Shown here: positions 50,531 through 58,857 of the stretch, in pieces
Position numbering within the stretch: position 1 is the first letter of the stretch
How the letters are laid out: the number at the start of each line of letters is the position of its first letter
Source of the DNA: Nonomuraea sediminis
GTDB lineage: Bacteria > Actinomycetota > Actinomycetes > Streptosporangiales > Streptosporangiaceae
Length of the DNA stretch: 64,000 bases
Assembly: GCF_018531495.1 (NCBI RefSeq)
Contig: NZ_JAHDTI010000012.1
Coordinates: 248,001-312,000, forward strand
Direction: 5' to 3'
Notes under the pieces: model-generated
Seen by the model: the letters and a program-made list of their open reading frames with translations, nothing else
Database searches by the model: none
What the model was told of the DNA's origin: nothing
Made by a program: the position numbers and the translations under genes

Positions 50531-51232
50531 TCAGTGGGTGGTGGCGGCGGCTGCGTGGTGGGCTATGGCGGCGGCGAAGGCGGAGATGACGGGGTGGGGG
50601 CGGGTGCCGTCGCCGGAGAGTTCGGGCTGGAACATCGCGGCCAGGAAGAAGGGGTGGCCGGGAAGTTCGGCGACCCTGACGGCGCCGTCGTCGGCGGCGT
50701 GGCCGCTGAAGACCAGGCCGTGGCTCCGCAGCAGCTGCTTGTAGTCCTCGTTGAGGCCGTAGGAGCAGATGTAGGCCTCGACCGTGGTCCGGCGGCCCAT
50801 GATCTGCTCGACGCGCGTGCCCGGCTCGAGGGTGACCTCGCCCTCGTGGCCCGCCAGGGAGCAGGCCAGCGGCGTGAGCAGGAACTCGCGCAGGTCGTCG
50901 GGCTGGTTCTCGGCGTGGGCCACGTCCAGGCCGCACACATTCCTGGCGTATTCGAGCAGCATGTGCTGGAAGCCGCCGCACGTGCCCAGGAACGGGATGC
51001 CGTTCTCGCGAGCCGTACGCGCCGCGTGCACGGCGCCGTCCTCGCTGGCGTACGGGCTGCCGGGCACCATCCAGATGCCGTCGAAGCGCTCCAGGCCTTC
51101 GGTGTCGGTGGTGGGGATCCAGTACGGGTCGAGGGCGATGCCGTCGCGCTCGCGCAGCGCCTCGAGCAGCCTGGGGATGCGCACGTGCGAGCGGACGCTG
51201 GGGGAACGGTCTCCGACCAGGGCGATTCTCAT
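50531..51232 (-). CDS. Glutamine-amidotransferase-fold protein (CTP synthase C-terminal-related)
   Basis: The 233-residue protein is a class I amidotransferase relative: MRIALVGDRSPSVRSHVRIP at the start, GIWMVPGSPYASEDGAVHAA, and the nucleophile elbow FLGTCGGFQHMLLEYARNV with Cys at about residue 87. Where standard enzymes have HPE, this has MFQPELSG, so the catalytic His is replaced by Gln, as I recall for the CTP-synthase-C-related group that includes selenoprotein members. Reaction unknown. ATG 51232 gives the family N-terminus; an ATG at 51241 is possible. Divergent from a LysR regulator. Confidence 0.87.
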   Translation of the reverse strand: MRIALVGDRSPSVRSHVRIPRLLEALRERDGIALDPYWIPTTDTEGLERFDGIWMVPGSPYASEDGAVHAARTARENGIPFLGTCGGFQHMLLEYARNVCGLDVAHAENQPDDLREFLLTPLACSLAGHEGEVTLEPGTRVEQIMGRRTTVEAYICSYGLNEDYKQLLRSHGLVFSGHAADDGAVRVAELPGHPFFLAAMFQPELSGDGTRPHPVISAFAAAIAHHAAAATTH

Positions 51233-51303
51233 GCCCACCATGGTGGCCCGGCCCCCCGCTTAAGCGCCAACGATGATATTTGGACCTGATATAAGCATTA
51301 CTG

Positions 51304-52158
51304 ATGGACCCGCATCTGCTCCGCACCTTCGTGACCGTGGCCAGGCTCGGCTCGTTCTCGGCCGCGGCCGAAGAGCTCGGCTACACCCAGTCGGCGATCT
51401 CCCAGCAGGTCGCTGCGCTGGAGGCCGACCTGGGCCTGCCGCTGCTCGGACGGCGTCCCGTCGCGCCGACGGAGGCGGGCGAGCGGCTGCTCGAGCACGC
51501 CGAACCGCTGCTGCTCCGCATCAGCGCCGCCCGCGCCGACGTGCGCCGCACCGCCGCCACTCCGGCTCACCGCCTCACGCTCGCGACCACGCCGCTGGCG
51601 CTCACGGCGCGGCTTGCCGTACGGCTGGCCCGGGCGTTGGAGGAGCAGCCGCGGCTGCGGGTGAGCGTGGGTACGGCGGGCCTGCCCGACGTGGCGACCC
51701 GGGTGGCGGCGGGGGAGGCGGAGGTGGGGCTGGCCGACGGCGTCACCGCGCCCAGCGATCCGCTGCGGCTGCCGGAGGTGGGACCGCTGGTCGCGATCGG
51801 GGTCGCCGAGGAGGACCTGGTGGTGGCGCTGCCCGCCGACCATCCGCTGGCGGGCCGTTCGGGGCTGCGGCTGCACGACCTGGTGGACGCCGGGTGGCTG
51901 CAGACCGCGCTGTGCCCGGTGGAGCGACTGCGCGACCTGATGGGTGAGGGCTTCCGGGTGACGATGGACTACTCAGGCCAGGACGTGCAAACAGTCCTCA
52001 ACCTGGTCGCCGCGGGGATCGGGCTGACGCTGCTTCCGGCCTCACTGGCGCCCGGCGTGCCGCTGGTGGCGCCCCGGCTGGTGCACCGCGTCGAGGTCCT
52101 GCACGCCACCCTCCCACCAGGCCCGGCGTCCCAGCTGGTGACCGCACTCACGGCCTGA
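51304..52158 (+). CDS. LysR-family regulator
   Basis: The 284-residue protein has the LysR helix-turn-helix MDPHLLRTFVTVARLGSFSA, AAEELGYTQSAISQQVAALE and a periplasmic-binding-like effector domain (about residues 90-284). It is divergent from the amidotransferase-fold gene at 50531; the 71-base gap contains the AT-rich words GATGATATTTGG and TGATATAAGCA, suitable for LysR T-N11-A sites. It likely controls that gene in response to a small ligand. Confidence 0.93.
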   Translation: MDPHLLRTFVTVARLGSFSAAAEELGYTQSAISQQVAALEADLGLPLLGRRPVAPTEAGERLLEHAEPLLLRISAARADVRRTAATPAHRLTLATTPLALTARLAVRLARALEEQPRLRVSVGTAGLPDVATRVAAGEAEVGLADGVTAPSDPLRLPEVGPLVAIGVAEEDLVVALPADHPLAGRSGLRLHDLVDAGWLQTALCPVERLRDLMGEGFRVTMDYSGQDVQTVLNLVAAGIGLTLLPASLAPGVPLVAPRLVHRVEVLHATLPPGPASQLVTALTA

Positions 52159-52162
52159 CGGC

Positions 52163-52549
52163 TCAGCCGTACAGCCAGGAGGACAGGAGACGGCTGAGTC
52201 TCGGCATGACGATCCAGGTCATGAGCGCGGTGAGGACAGGCAGGAGCAGCGCGAACCGCAGCGGCGGTGCCGGCGGGGACAGGAGCGGTGCGGCGACGGT
52301 GGTGATGGTGAGCAGCAGGACGTAGAGGGCCGCGAGGGTGACGAGCCAGGTCTTCCAGCGGGCAGGAGGGCGGACGACCCGGCCGTCGATGGGTGCGAAC
52401 CAGCCGTCGAGCCCGGTCAGGTCGCGTTCGAGGGACGGGGACTCGGCCAGGGCGGCCGACTCGGCGATCAGAGCGGCGCGGTCGGGCGAGGATCTCCAGG
52501 AGGCCTCCTCCCTGCCCGCCCGCACGCGCCGGGTGACCAGGACGATCAC
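52163..52549 (-). CDS. Membrane protein with shortened antibiotic-biosynthesis-monooxygenase (ABM) domain
   Basis: The 128-residue protein starts VIVLVTRRVRAGREE, the first strand of an ABM domain, then jumps to ASWRSSPDRAALIAESAALA and the domain end LTGLDGWFAPIDG, followed by two membrane helices (about 77-97 and 103-120; MTWIVMPRLSRLLSSWLYG). Compared with relatives roughly 40-50 residues of the ABM core are missing, without a frameshift. It may be a trimmed, non-functional version. GTG overlaps the stop of the hydrolase gene (GTGA). Confidence 0.72.
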   Translation of the reverse strand: MIVLVTRRVRAGREEASWRSSPDRAALIAESAALAESPSLERDLTGLDGWFAPIDGRVVRPPARWKTWLVTLAALYVLLLTITTVAAPLLSPPAPPLRFALLLPVLTALMTWIVMPRLSRLLSSWLYG

Positions 52550-53106
52550 GGCAGCAGCTCGGTGACCAGGGCGACGGCCTCGTGCAGGTGGCGGCGATCC
52601 TGGAGGCGGCTGAAGTGGACGCCGTCGGGGGTGACCACGGCCGTGGCGCCCAGGTGCTCGGCGAACAGCCGTACATGCTCGAGGGGGTCGGGCGTGAGCA
52701 CCGGGTCGTCGAGGGCGACCAGCACCCGGAACCGCTCGGCGGCCCGCCGGATGCGGTCCCAGTCGAAGCCGCCGTGGAAGAACGAGGCGAGCTGGTCGTA
52801 GCCGACCTCGTGGGCCATGGAGGCGACCAGGACGACGCCGGCGTACGGGCCTTCGCGGTCGACGTCGTGCTGCTCGAGCAGGCGTAGCAGGTTGACGCCG
52901 CCCAGGCTGTGCCCGACCAGGACGGTGTCGCGGGGGTCGGTCACCTCGGCGGCCACTGCCTTGAGCCAGGGCTCGGGCTGCGGCGCTTCGGGGTCGGGCA
53001 TCTGCGGGACCCGCACGTCGTGGGGGCTCAGTTCGGCGGCCAGGTGCTCGTACCACGCCTGGTCGGGGGAGCTGGCGTATTCGTGCGAGATGACGACACG
53101 GCTCAT
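52546..53106 (-). CDS. RBBP9/YdeN-like alpha/beta serine hydrolase
   Basis: The 186-residue protein is a small alpha/beta hydrolase of the RBBP9/YdeN family: MSRVVISHEYASSPDQAWYE, nucleophile elbow LVGHSLGGVNLL (Ser about residue 66), acid in VALDDPVLTP and His in VVTPDGVHFSRL. It is the first gene after the divergent TetR promoter region, followed by the shortened ABM protein in a GTGA overlap. Substrate unknown. Regulation by TetR through the site at 53111-53150 is likely. Confidence 0.9.
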   Translation of the reverse strand: MSRVVISHEYASSPDQAWYEHLAAELSPHDVRVPQMPDPEAPQPEPWLKAVAAEVTDPRDTVLVGHSLGGVNLLRLLEQHDVDREGPYAGVVLVASMAHEVGYDQLASFFHGGFDWDRIRRAAERFRVLVALDDPVLTPDPLEHVRLFAEHLGATAVVTPDGVHFSRLQDRRHLHEAVALVTELLP

Positions 53107-53110
53107 GACA

Positions 53111-53150
53111 TTCCAATCGAATCGCTACGTTTCGTTTCGATTGGAAACGT
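53111..53150. promoter_or_regulatory. Nested inverted repeats in divergent TetR promoter
   Basis: TTCCAATCGAA (53111-53121) and TTCGATTGGAA (53136-53146) are perfect 11-base inverted repeats 14 bases apart. Inside and overlapping them ACGTTTC (53128-53134) and GAAACGT (53144-53150) form a second inverted pair. The region separates the divergent hydrolase and TetR genes by 61 bases in total. Binding by the TetR protein is inferred. Confidence 0.8.
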
Positions 53151-53167
53151 AGGCTACGGTGATCTGC

Positions 53168-53767
53168 ATGTCAACCGAGCGCAGGGGTGGGCGCACCCGC
53201 AGCCCCGAAGCCCACCAGGCGGTGCTGACCGCCGCCGCCGAACTGCTGGAGGAGGACGGGTATCAGACCCTGACGATCGAGAAGATCGCCGCGCGTTCCG
53301 GGGTCGCCAAGAGCACCATCTACCGCTGGTGGCGTTCACGGCCCGAGCTGGTGATGGAGGCCTTCACCCAGACCGTGGACCGGCGGATGCCCGAGCCCGA
53401 CACAGGATCGGCGCAGAGCGATCTCGCGGTCTTCGTCACCGAGCTCTACCGGGTGGTGAAGCATCCACTGCGCGTCCGAACGCTGCGCGGGCTGATGGCC
53501 GAAGCCCAACTCGACGAGGACTTCCGTGAGCCGTTCCGCGCCTGGGTGAACAGCCGCCGCGCGATCGTGGCCCACCTGCTTGAACGCGGCGTCGAACGCG
53601 GCGAACTCGACCCCGGCCTGGACATCGGCTATGCGACGGACCTGGTCTTCGGGCCGTTCTGGTACCGGCTGCTCGTGGAACACGAACCGCTCGACCCCGC
53701 CGACGCGACAGCCCACGTGACCCGGCTGATCGAGGGCCTCCAGGCGAACACGAAGATCAGGGGTTGA
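53168..53767 (+). CDS. TetR/AcrR-family regulator
   Basis: The 199-residue protein has the TetR helix-turn-helix (HQAVLTAAAELLEEDGYQTL, TIEKIAARSGVAKSTIYRWW) and a TetR_C_16-like ligand domain (LRVRTLRGLMAEAQLDEDFR, LVFGPFWYRLLVEHEPLD). It is divergent from the hydrolase gene, with strong inverted repeats between, so it probably represses both. Its 3' end overlaps the ArsR remnant by about eleven bases. Confidence 0.93.
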   Translation: MSTERRGGRTRSPEAHQAVLTAAAELLEEDGYQTLTIEKIAARSGVAKSTIYRWWRSRPELVMEAFTQTVDRRMPEPDTGSAQSDLAVFVTELYRVVKHPLRVRTLRGLMAEAQLDEDFREPFRAWVNSRRAIVAHLLERGVERGELDPGLDIGYATDLVFGPFWYRLLVEHEPLDPADATAHVTRLIEGLQANTKIRG

Positions 53768-53956
53768 ACGACGCCTCGGCCGCGCCGAGGCGCAGGATGG
53801 GATCGAGCAAGCCGGGGAAGCGGTCGCCCAGCTCGTCGGCGCGTGGCCGCACCCGCCGGTACCGGCCGTCGACGGTCATGCTGATCAGCCCTGCCTCACG
53901 CAGGATTCGCCAGTATTGGACAACGTCGACATCGGCACGTCCAACCCGTCGGCGAG
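53757..53956 (-). pseudogene. ArsR-type regulator, C-terminal fragment with frameshift
   Basis: The minus strand reads LADGLDVPMSTLSN, then in a shifted frame WRILREAGLISMTVDGRYRR, VRPRADELGDRFPGLLDPIL, RLGAAEASFN. This is the recognition helix, wing and tail of an ArsR winged-helix protein. The N-terminal half is missing, and one base is lost near 53918 between the SN and W codons. The break point falls where the truncated MFS gene begins on the other strand, so a single deletion removed the 5' ends of two divergent genes and their shared promoter. Confidence 0.85.
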
Positions 53957-54919
53957 AGCGGAACAGCCGGCGGCATCCTGGTGGACGCCTTCGGTTGGCC
54001 CGCGATCTTCCTCGTCAACGTGCCCATCGGCGCGGTCCTGCTGCTGGCCGGGCTGCGCGTCCTGGACGAGTCCCGCAATCCGGGCGCACCCGCGATCGAC
54101 ATCCCGGGCACGGTCCTGTCCGTCCTGGGCGTCGGGGCGCTGACCTACGGGCTGATCGAGGGCGGCTCCCGTGGCTGGACCTCGCCGGTCATCCTGGGCG
54201 GCTTCGCCGCCGCGGTGGTGATCCTCGCCGCCTTCCTCGTCGTCGAAGGACGCGCTGCGACGCCGATGCTGCCGCTGCGGCTGTTCCGGCAGCGGCTGTT
54301 CACGGTGTCCAACACGGCGATGGTCGTGGTGGGTTTCGCGCTCATGGGTTCGGCCTTCTTCTTCTCCCAGTTCTTCGTGTACGTCCAGGGCAGTTCGATT
54401 CTGCGCGCCGGCCTGCAGACTCTGCCCGCCTCCGCCGCCATGGTGATCGTCAGCCCGTTCGCGGGCCGGTTCGCCGCCAGGTACGGCTTCCGCGTCGTGG
54501 TCACCGCCGGCCTGGCACTGGCCGGGCTGGGCCTGCTGGCGCTGGGCTCGGTACACGCCGACACCGGTTACGGGAACGTGTGGTGGCGGCTGGCGGTCGT
54601 CGGCATCGGTTTCGCCCTCACCATGTCCCCGCTCACCGGCGCCGCCATCCAGGCGGTCAGCCCCCAGGAGGGCGGCCTCGCGTCGGGGATCAGCAGCACC
54701 ACCCGGCAGATCGGCGCGGTGCTGGGCGTGGCGGTGCTCGGAGCCGTCGTCCGCACCCGGGAATCCGGCGGCGCGTCCTTCGAGGCGGGCCTCAACAGCG
54801 CCTTCGTCGCGGCCGGCGCCGTCACCTTGGCCTGCGCCGTGTTCACCGGCCTGTGGCTGGTCAGGTCCAGGCCCGCGGAGGTCGCCGCGCCGCGGGCACG
54901 GTCCACGACACCCTCCTGA
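53957..54919 (+). pseudogene. MFS transporter (DHA2) lacking its N-terminal third
   Basis: The open frame begins within the protein at TAGGILVDAFGWPAIFLVNV, the end of helix 5 to 6 of a DHA2 exporter, and then runs normally through LRLFRQRLFTVSN, helices 7-14 and a complete C-terminus. About 150 N-terminal residues, including motif A, are missing and there is no start signal; the first ATG lies near 54085 of the preserved part. It is the other half of the deletion scar with the ArsR fragment. A working exporter is very unlikely. Confidence 0.88.
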
Positions 54920-54933
54920 CCTGCCAGGTGCCG

Positions 54934-55400
54934 TCAGGAACGCGGAATGGCCAGGTACTTGCTCTCCAGGTATTCCTCGATCCCCACCCGCCCGCCTTCC
55001 CTGCCCAGACCGGATTGCTTGACGCCGCCGAAGGGTGCCGCCGGATTGGAGACCAGGCCGGTGTTCACCCCCACCATGCCGACCTCCAGCGCCTCGCCGA
55101 GGCGGAAAGCCCGGTCGACGTCCCTGGTGAACACGTATCCGACCAGCCCCCACTCGGTGTCGTTGGCCAGGCGCACGGCCTCCTCCTCGTCGTCGAAGGG
55201 GATGACCGGAGCCACCGGGCCGAAGATCTCCGTCGACATCAGCGCGGCGTCACGCGGTACGCCGGCCAGCACCGTGGGCGCGTAGAAGTACCCGGGACCC
55301 GCCGGCCGCGACCCGCCGACGACGACTGACGCACCCCTGCGGAGCGCGTCGTCCACCAGCCGCTCGACCTTTTCCAGCCCGGCCTGGTCGATCAGCGGCC
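54934..55400 (-). pseudogene. Aldehyde dehydrogenase (succinate-semialdehyde type), C-terminal third only
   Basis: About 155 residues of a ~480-residue NAD(P)-dependent aldehyde dehydrogenase remain: VGPLIDQAGLEKVERLVDDA, TEIFGPVAPVIPFDDEEEAV, GEALEVGMVGVNTGLVSNPA, PFGGVKQSGLGREGG. The coenzyme domain, the catalytic Cys and Glu are absent. At its 5' end the sequence fuses to the N-terminal part of an MHS transporter at about 55395-55410, out of frame. The original gene was the probable last gene of the operon at 55740-59504. Confidence 0.88.
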
Positions 55401-55721
55401 CGACGCGACCGCCAGCAGGGCGGTGGACAGGCCCATCACGATGATGGTCAGCCCGAGCGCCTCCTTGCGCCCGTACCGGTCGCCGATGTGACCGAAGACG
55501 ACGGCCCCCAGGGGGCGGAGCAGGAAGCCGACGCCGAACACGGCCAGGGCGCTCAGCAGCGAGACGCCGGGGTTGTCGGCAGGGAAGAAGGCGGCCGCGA
55601 TCCACGTGGCCAGCGCCGCGTAGACGGAGAAGTCATACCATTCGAGCGTGGTGCCGACCGCCGCCGCGGCGATCACGCGCGTCCTACGGGTACCGGTCGG
55701 CTGGGCGGGGTTGGTGAGCAT
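55392..55721 (-). pseudogene. MHS-family transporter, N-terminal quarter only
   Basis: The first 108 residues of a metabolite:H+ symporter remain: TLEWYDFSVYAALATWIAAA, VFGVGFLLRPLGAVVFGHIG, DRYGRKEALGLTIIVMGLST. These are helices 1-3 with the family motif GHIGDRYGRK. The frame then meets aldehyde dehydrogenase sequence and stops. A start, ribosome site and the 18-base gap to the upstream dehydrogenase gene are intact, so this transporter was the next gene of the operon before a deletion removed the rest. Confidence 0.88.
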
Positions 55722-55739
55722 GGTGCGCTCCTTCGATCA

Positions 55740-56552
55740 TCAAGTACGGCCGGCGTCTGGCCTGGCGGCCCAACCGCCGTACTCGTAGTGCGTGTACGGT
55801 CCCCCCTGGTAAGGCTCGGTGTATGCCTGGAGCCGGTTCGCGAACTGCTCCGCGTCGTCCTCCGGCCGGTATCCGAGCACCCTGGCGGCCGCGTTCTGCG
55901 ACCACCACGAGCGTGTGTTGCGTGAAACCCCGTAGATCGTGACGTGGCCGATCCCGGCCGGAGCGGCCAGGCACGCCTCGTAGAGCCTGGCCGCGTCGGA
56001 AGGGCTCAGCCAGGTGTGCAGGTGACGCGGGTCCGACGGCTGCTCCTCGAAGGAGCCGACCCGCACCGAGACGACGTCGAGGCCGAACCGGTCGGCGTAC
56101 AGACTGGCGAGGGCTTCCCCGAAGGCCTTGGCCGCGCCGTACAGGCCGTCCGGCCGCACGGCCTCCAGGCCGTCGAGCGTACGGCCCGCCGGATAGAACC
56201 CGGTGATGCGGTTGGAGCTGGTGTTGACGACCCGCGGCACTTCCTCGAGCCGGCAGGCCTCGAACACGTTGTAGACACCTTCGAGGTTCGGCCCCTTGAG
56301 GGCGGCGAAGTCCGTCTCGTCGGCGATGCCGCCGAGGTGGACGACCGCGTCCATGCCGCGCACCGCGGCCCTGACCTGGTCGAGGTCGGTCAGGTCGGCC
56401 TGGACGAACTCCTCGTGCGCCGCCGTCGGGCCGACGGGGCGGATGTCGGAGAGGCGCACGTGAGCGATCTTGTGCAGGAGGGTGCCGCGCAGGGACGTGC
56501 CGATGGCGCCCGCGGCCCCGGTGACCAGGACGCGGCCCGGCAGCGTGCTCAT
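55740..56552 (-). CDS. NAD-dependent epimerase/dehydratase-family protein (uronate dehydrogenase-like)
   Basis: The 270-residue protein is an extended SDR: VLVTGAAGAIGTSLRGTLLH nucleotide loop, VVHLGGIADETDF, NTSSNRITGFYPAG and the YGAAKAFGEALASLY YxxxK active site. The combination resembles uronate dehydrogenases, which oxidise hexuronates to lactones with NAD. Its ATG at 56552 overlaps the M24 peptidase stop (ATGA), so it is coupled to the catabolic operon. Confidence 0.87.
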   Translation of the reverse strand: MSTLPGRVLVTGAAGAIGTSLRGTLLHKIAHVRLSDIRPVGPTAAHEEFVQADLTDLDQVRAAVRGMDAVVHLGGIADETDFAALKGPNLEGVYNVFEACRLEEVPRVVNTSSNRITGFYPAGRTLDGLEAVRPDGLYGAAKAFGEALASLYADRFGLDVVSVRVGSFEEQPSDPRHLHTWLSPSDAARLYEACLAAPAGIGHVTIYGVSRNTRSWWSQNAAARVLGYRPEDDAEQFANRLQAYTEPYQGGPYTHYEYGGWAARPDAGRT

Positions 56553-57766
56553 GGCGCCCACGTCCGGGGGCCGGAGGTGAGGAATTCGGCGCCGCCCGCG
56601 GTGACGACGACGGTGTCCTCCAGTTGGAGCCCGCCGGCTCCCACCGCGTAGTAGGGGACTTCGAGGTTGATGACCTCCCCTTCGACCAGGGTGTGGCGCT
56701 CGCCGTCCGGCCGGGGGGTGAGGATGGGGTGCTCGTACATCTCCAGGCCGATCCCGTGCCCGACGTGGTGGCGCCGGTAGTCGGGCAGCCCTGCCCGGCG
56801 GACCGCCTCGATGCCCGCCGCCGCCAGCTCGGAGACGACCGCGCCCGGCTTGACCAGCTCGACCAGGGTCTCCATGCCCGCTCGGGTCGCGTTCAGCGCT
56901 TTGACCAGGTCGCCGGGCACGTCGCCGACGAACCTGTTGCGTCCGGTGTCGGCCCAGTAGCCGCGGTGGCGACCGCCGCAGTCGGACCGGATCGCCACCC
57001 CGCTCCTGACCCGGACGTCGCGGTCGGGTGGGTAGCAGCCGCCGGCGCGCTCGCCGATGTTGGTCTCGCAGTGGCCGGGCTGGATGCCGCGTTCGAGCGC
57101 CGCGTGCTCGAAGCGGCGGACCAGGTCGAGCTCGGAGTCGCCGACCCTCGCGCTTTCCAGCATGGAGCGCATCGCGCCCTCGGTGGCGGTCGCCACCGTG
57201 CGCAGCCGCTCGACCTCGGCCTCGGTCTTGACCCGCCGTACGGCGCGCATCAGCTCGTTGCCGTCCACGTCGGAGATCGCGGGCAGGCTCGCGGCCAGCC
57301 GCGCCCGCGCGCCCGCGCTCATCGCCTGACCGTCGAGGCTCAGCCGTTGCCCGTCGACGCCCAGGTCGCGCAGGGCCCGGTGGAGTGCCTGGCTCGCCGT
57401 GTCCTCGTGCGGGGGCTCCCGCCTGACGGCCATCAGCGCGCGATCCAGCGTCGAGAGTTCCTCGAAGGGAGCGGACGCGACGAAGAAGTCGCCGTAGGTG
57501 TACAGGTCGCAGTCGTCGGGTGGGGACATGGCGAGGTACTCGCCCGCGTTGCGGGGGGCGATCAGGGCTCGGCGCCCGTCGGCCCGCACCACGGCGAAGA
57601 CGTTGTGCTCGCGGAAGACGTGCAGCGGCCAGTGCTCGTAGCCGGTGAGGTAGATGACGTTCTCCACGCTGGAGGCCACCAGCGCGTCCACTCCCGCCTC
57701 CGCGAAGAGCGCCGCCAGACGGGGCAGGTTCGCCACCGAGTCCGGTCGGGGGTCCGTGTGCGTCAT
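56549..57766 (-). CDS. M24-family (Xaa-Pro dipeptidase/creatinase-like) hydrolase
   Basis: The 405-residue protein has a creatinase N-terminal domain (about 1-150) and the pita-bread M24 domain with metal ligands in RSDCGGRHRGYWADTGRN, the HHVGHGIGLEMYEHP His motif, LVEGEVINLEVPYY and the closing LQLEDTVVVT Glu. Members cleave Xaa-Pro dipeptides or small amides such as creatine and ectoine. Operon context with a PLP lyase, GntR regulator and dehydrogenase favours a catabolic amide hydrolase over a housekeeping peptidase. The ATG overlaps the lyase stop. Confidence 0.9.
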   Translation of the reverse strand: MTHTDPRPDSVANLPRLAALFAEAGVDALVASSVENVIYLTGYEHWPLHVFREHNVFAVVRADGRRALIAPRNAGEYLAMSPPDDCDLYTYGDFFVASAPFEELSTLDRALMAVRREPPHEDTASQALHRALRDLGVDGQRLSLDGQAMSAGARARLAASLPAISDVDGNELMRAVRRVKTEAEVERLRTVATATEGAMRSMLESARVGDSELDLVRRFEHAALERGIQPGHCETNIGERAGGCYPPDRDVRVRSGVAIRSDCGGRHRGYWADTGRNRFVGDVPGDLVKALNATRAGMETLVELVKPGAVVSELAAAGIEAVRRAGLPDYRRHHVGHGIGLEMYEHPILTPRPDGERHTLVEGEVINLEVPYYAVGAGGLQLEDTVVVTAGGAEFLTSGPRTWAP

Positions 57767-58857
57767 CGTCGTGCCTCCATGACCGCCTTGGCCGCCGCTA
57801 TCGCGGTGGCGATGTCGTCCGCCGTGAGGTCGAGGTGGGTGACGGCTCTGACGCGGCGGCGTCCCTTGGCGCCGACGAGCACACCGTGGGCGGCAAGACC
57901 TGCCTCGAAGCCGGGGGCGTCGTCGACCTCGAAGCACACGATGTTGGTCTCCACGTGTGACAGGTCGAGGTCGATGCCGTCGATTCCGGCCAGCCCTTCG
58001 GCCAGTGCCCTGGCATGCGCGTGATCCACGGCCAGCCGTTCGACGTGGTGGTCCAGCGCGTACAGGGCCGCCGCGGCCAGCAGCCCCGACTGGCGCATCG
58101 CGCCTCCCCACATCTGCTTGTAGCGCCAGGCCTGCTCGATGAGGCTCGCGCTGCCCGCCAGCACCGCGCCCGCCGGTGCTCCCAGGCCCTTGGAGAAGTC
58201 GATCCAGGCGGTGTCGAAGAGGCTCGCGTACGCGCGCGCCTCGATCCCGCTCGCGATCGAGGCGTTCAGCAGGCGCGCGCCGTCCAGGTGGGTGCGGATC
58301 CCGTTCTCCCTGGCGACCTCCACGACCCGCCGCATGACGTCCAGCGGCCAGACGCGCCCGCCACCGGCGTTGGCGGTCTGCTCGACGCACACCAGCCGGG
58401 TGACCGGCGTGTACCGGTTGCCCGGCGGCCGGATCCTGCTCGCCAGCTGTTCGCCGGTGAAGACACCGCGTTCTCCCTGGAGGGGAGTGAGCACCGCACC
58501 CGACAGTACGGCGGGGCCGCCGGCCTCGGCGTTGACGAGGTGGGATGTCGCCTCGGCGAGGACCTCGTCGCCCGCGTGGCCCACGTGCAGCCGCACCGCG
58601 ATCTCGTTGCACATGGTGCCCGAGGGCAGGAAGACGGCCGCGTCATGGCCGAGCAGGTCGGCGACCCGTTCCTCCAGGGCGAGCGTCGTCGGATCTGAGC
58701 GGGTCTGCTCATCCCCGACGACCGCCTGCGCGATGGCCTGGCGCATGCCGCCGGTGGGCCTGGTCTGGGTGTCGGAGGACAGGTTGACGGCGCCGGGGTC
58801 GGTGCGGGGATCGGCCCGCAGATCCTCGATGACGGTGGCCACCGAACGGACCGTCAT
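57763..58857 (-). CDS. Threonine-aldolase-type PLP lyase
   Basis: The 364-residue protein belongs to the beta-eliminating lyase/low-specificity threonine aldolase family: NLSSDTQTRPTGGMRQAIAQ, FLPSGTMCNEIAVRLH, ENGIRTHLDGARLLNASIAS and the PLP lysine in WIDFSKGLGAPAGAVLAG. It would cleave beta-hydroxy amino acids to glycine and an aldehyde, or a related substrate. It is coupled to the GntR gene upstream and the M24 gene downstream by ATGA overlaps. The lost aldehyde dehydrogenase downstream would fit removal of its aldehyde product. Confidence 0.9.
   Translation of the reverse strand: MTVRSVATVIEDLRADPRTDPGAVNLSSDTQTRPTGGMRQAIAQAVVGDEQTRSDPTTLALEERVADLLGHDAAVFLPSGTMCNEIAVRLHVGHAGDEVLAEATSHLVNAEAGGPAVLSGAVLTPLQGERGVFTGEQLASRIRPPGNRYTPVTRLVCVEQTANAGGGRVWPLDVMRRVVEVARENGIRTHLDGARLLNASIASGIEARAYASLFDTAWIDFSKGLGAPAGAVLAGSASLIEQAWRYKQMWGGAMRQSGLLAAAALYALDHHVERLAVDHAHARALAEGLAGIDGIDLDLSHVETNIVCFEVDDAPGFEAGLAAHGVLVGAKGRRRVRAVTHLDLTADDIATAIAAAKAVMEARR

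Noticed and set aside
51304..51947. Alternative plus-strand frame overlapping the LysR gene
   Set aside because: It lacks family motifs, while the LysR frame has a complete helix-turn-helix and effector domain.
52163..53116. Fusion of hydrolase and ABM membrane protein in one frame
   Set aside because: The upstream part of that open frame is a shadow of the hydrolase gene, which is read in another frame; the ABM gene has its own GTG in a GTGA overlap.
55392..55409. Transporter-dehydrogenase fusion protein
   Set aside because: The two parts are in different frames and each lacks essential domains, so it is a deletion scar.
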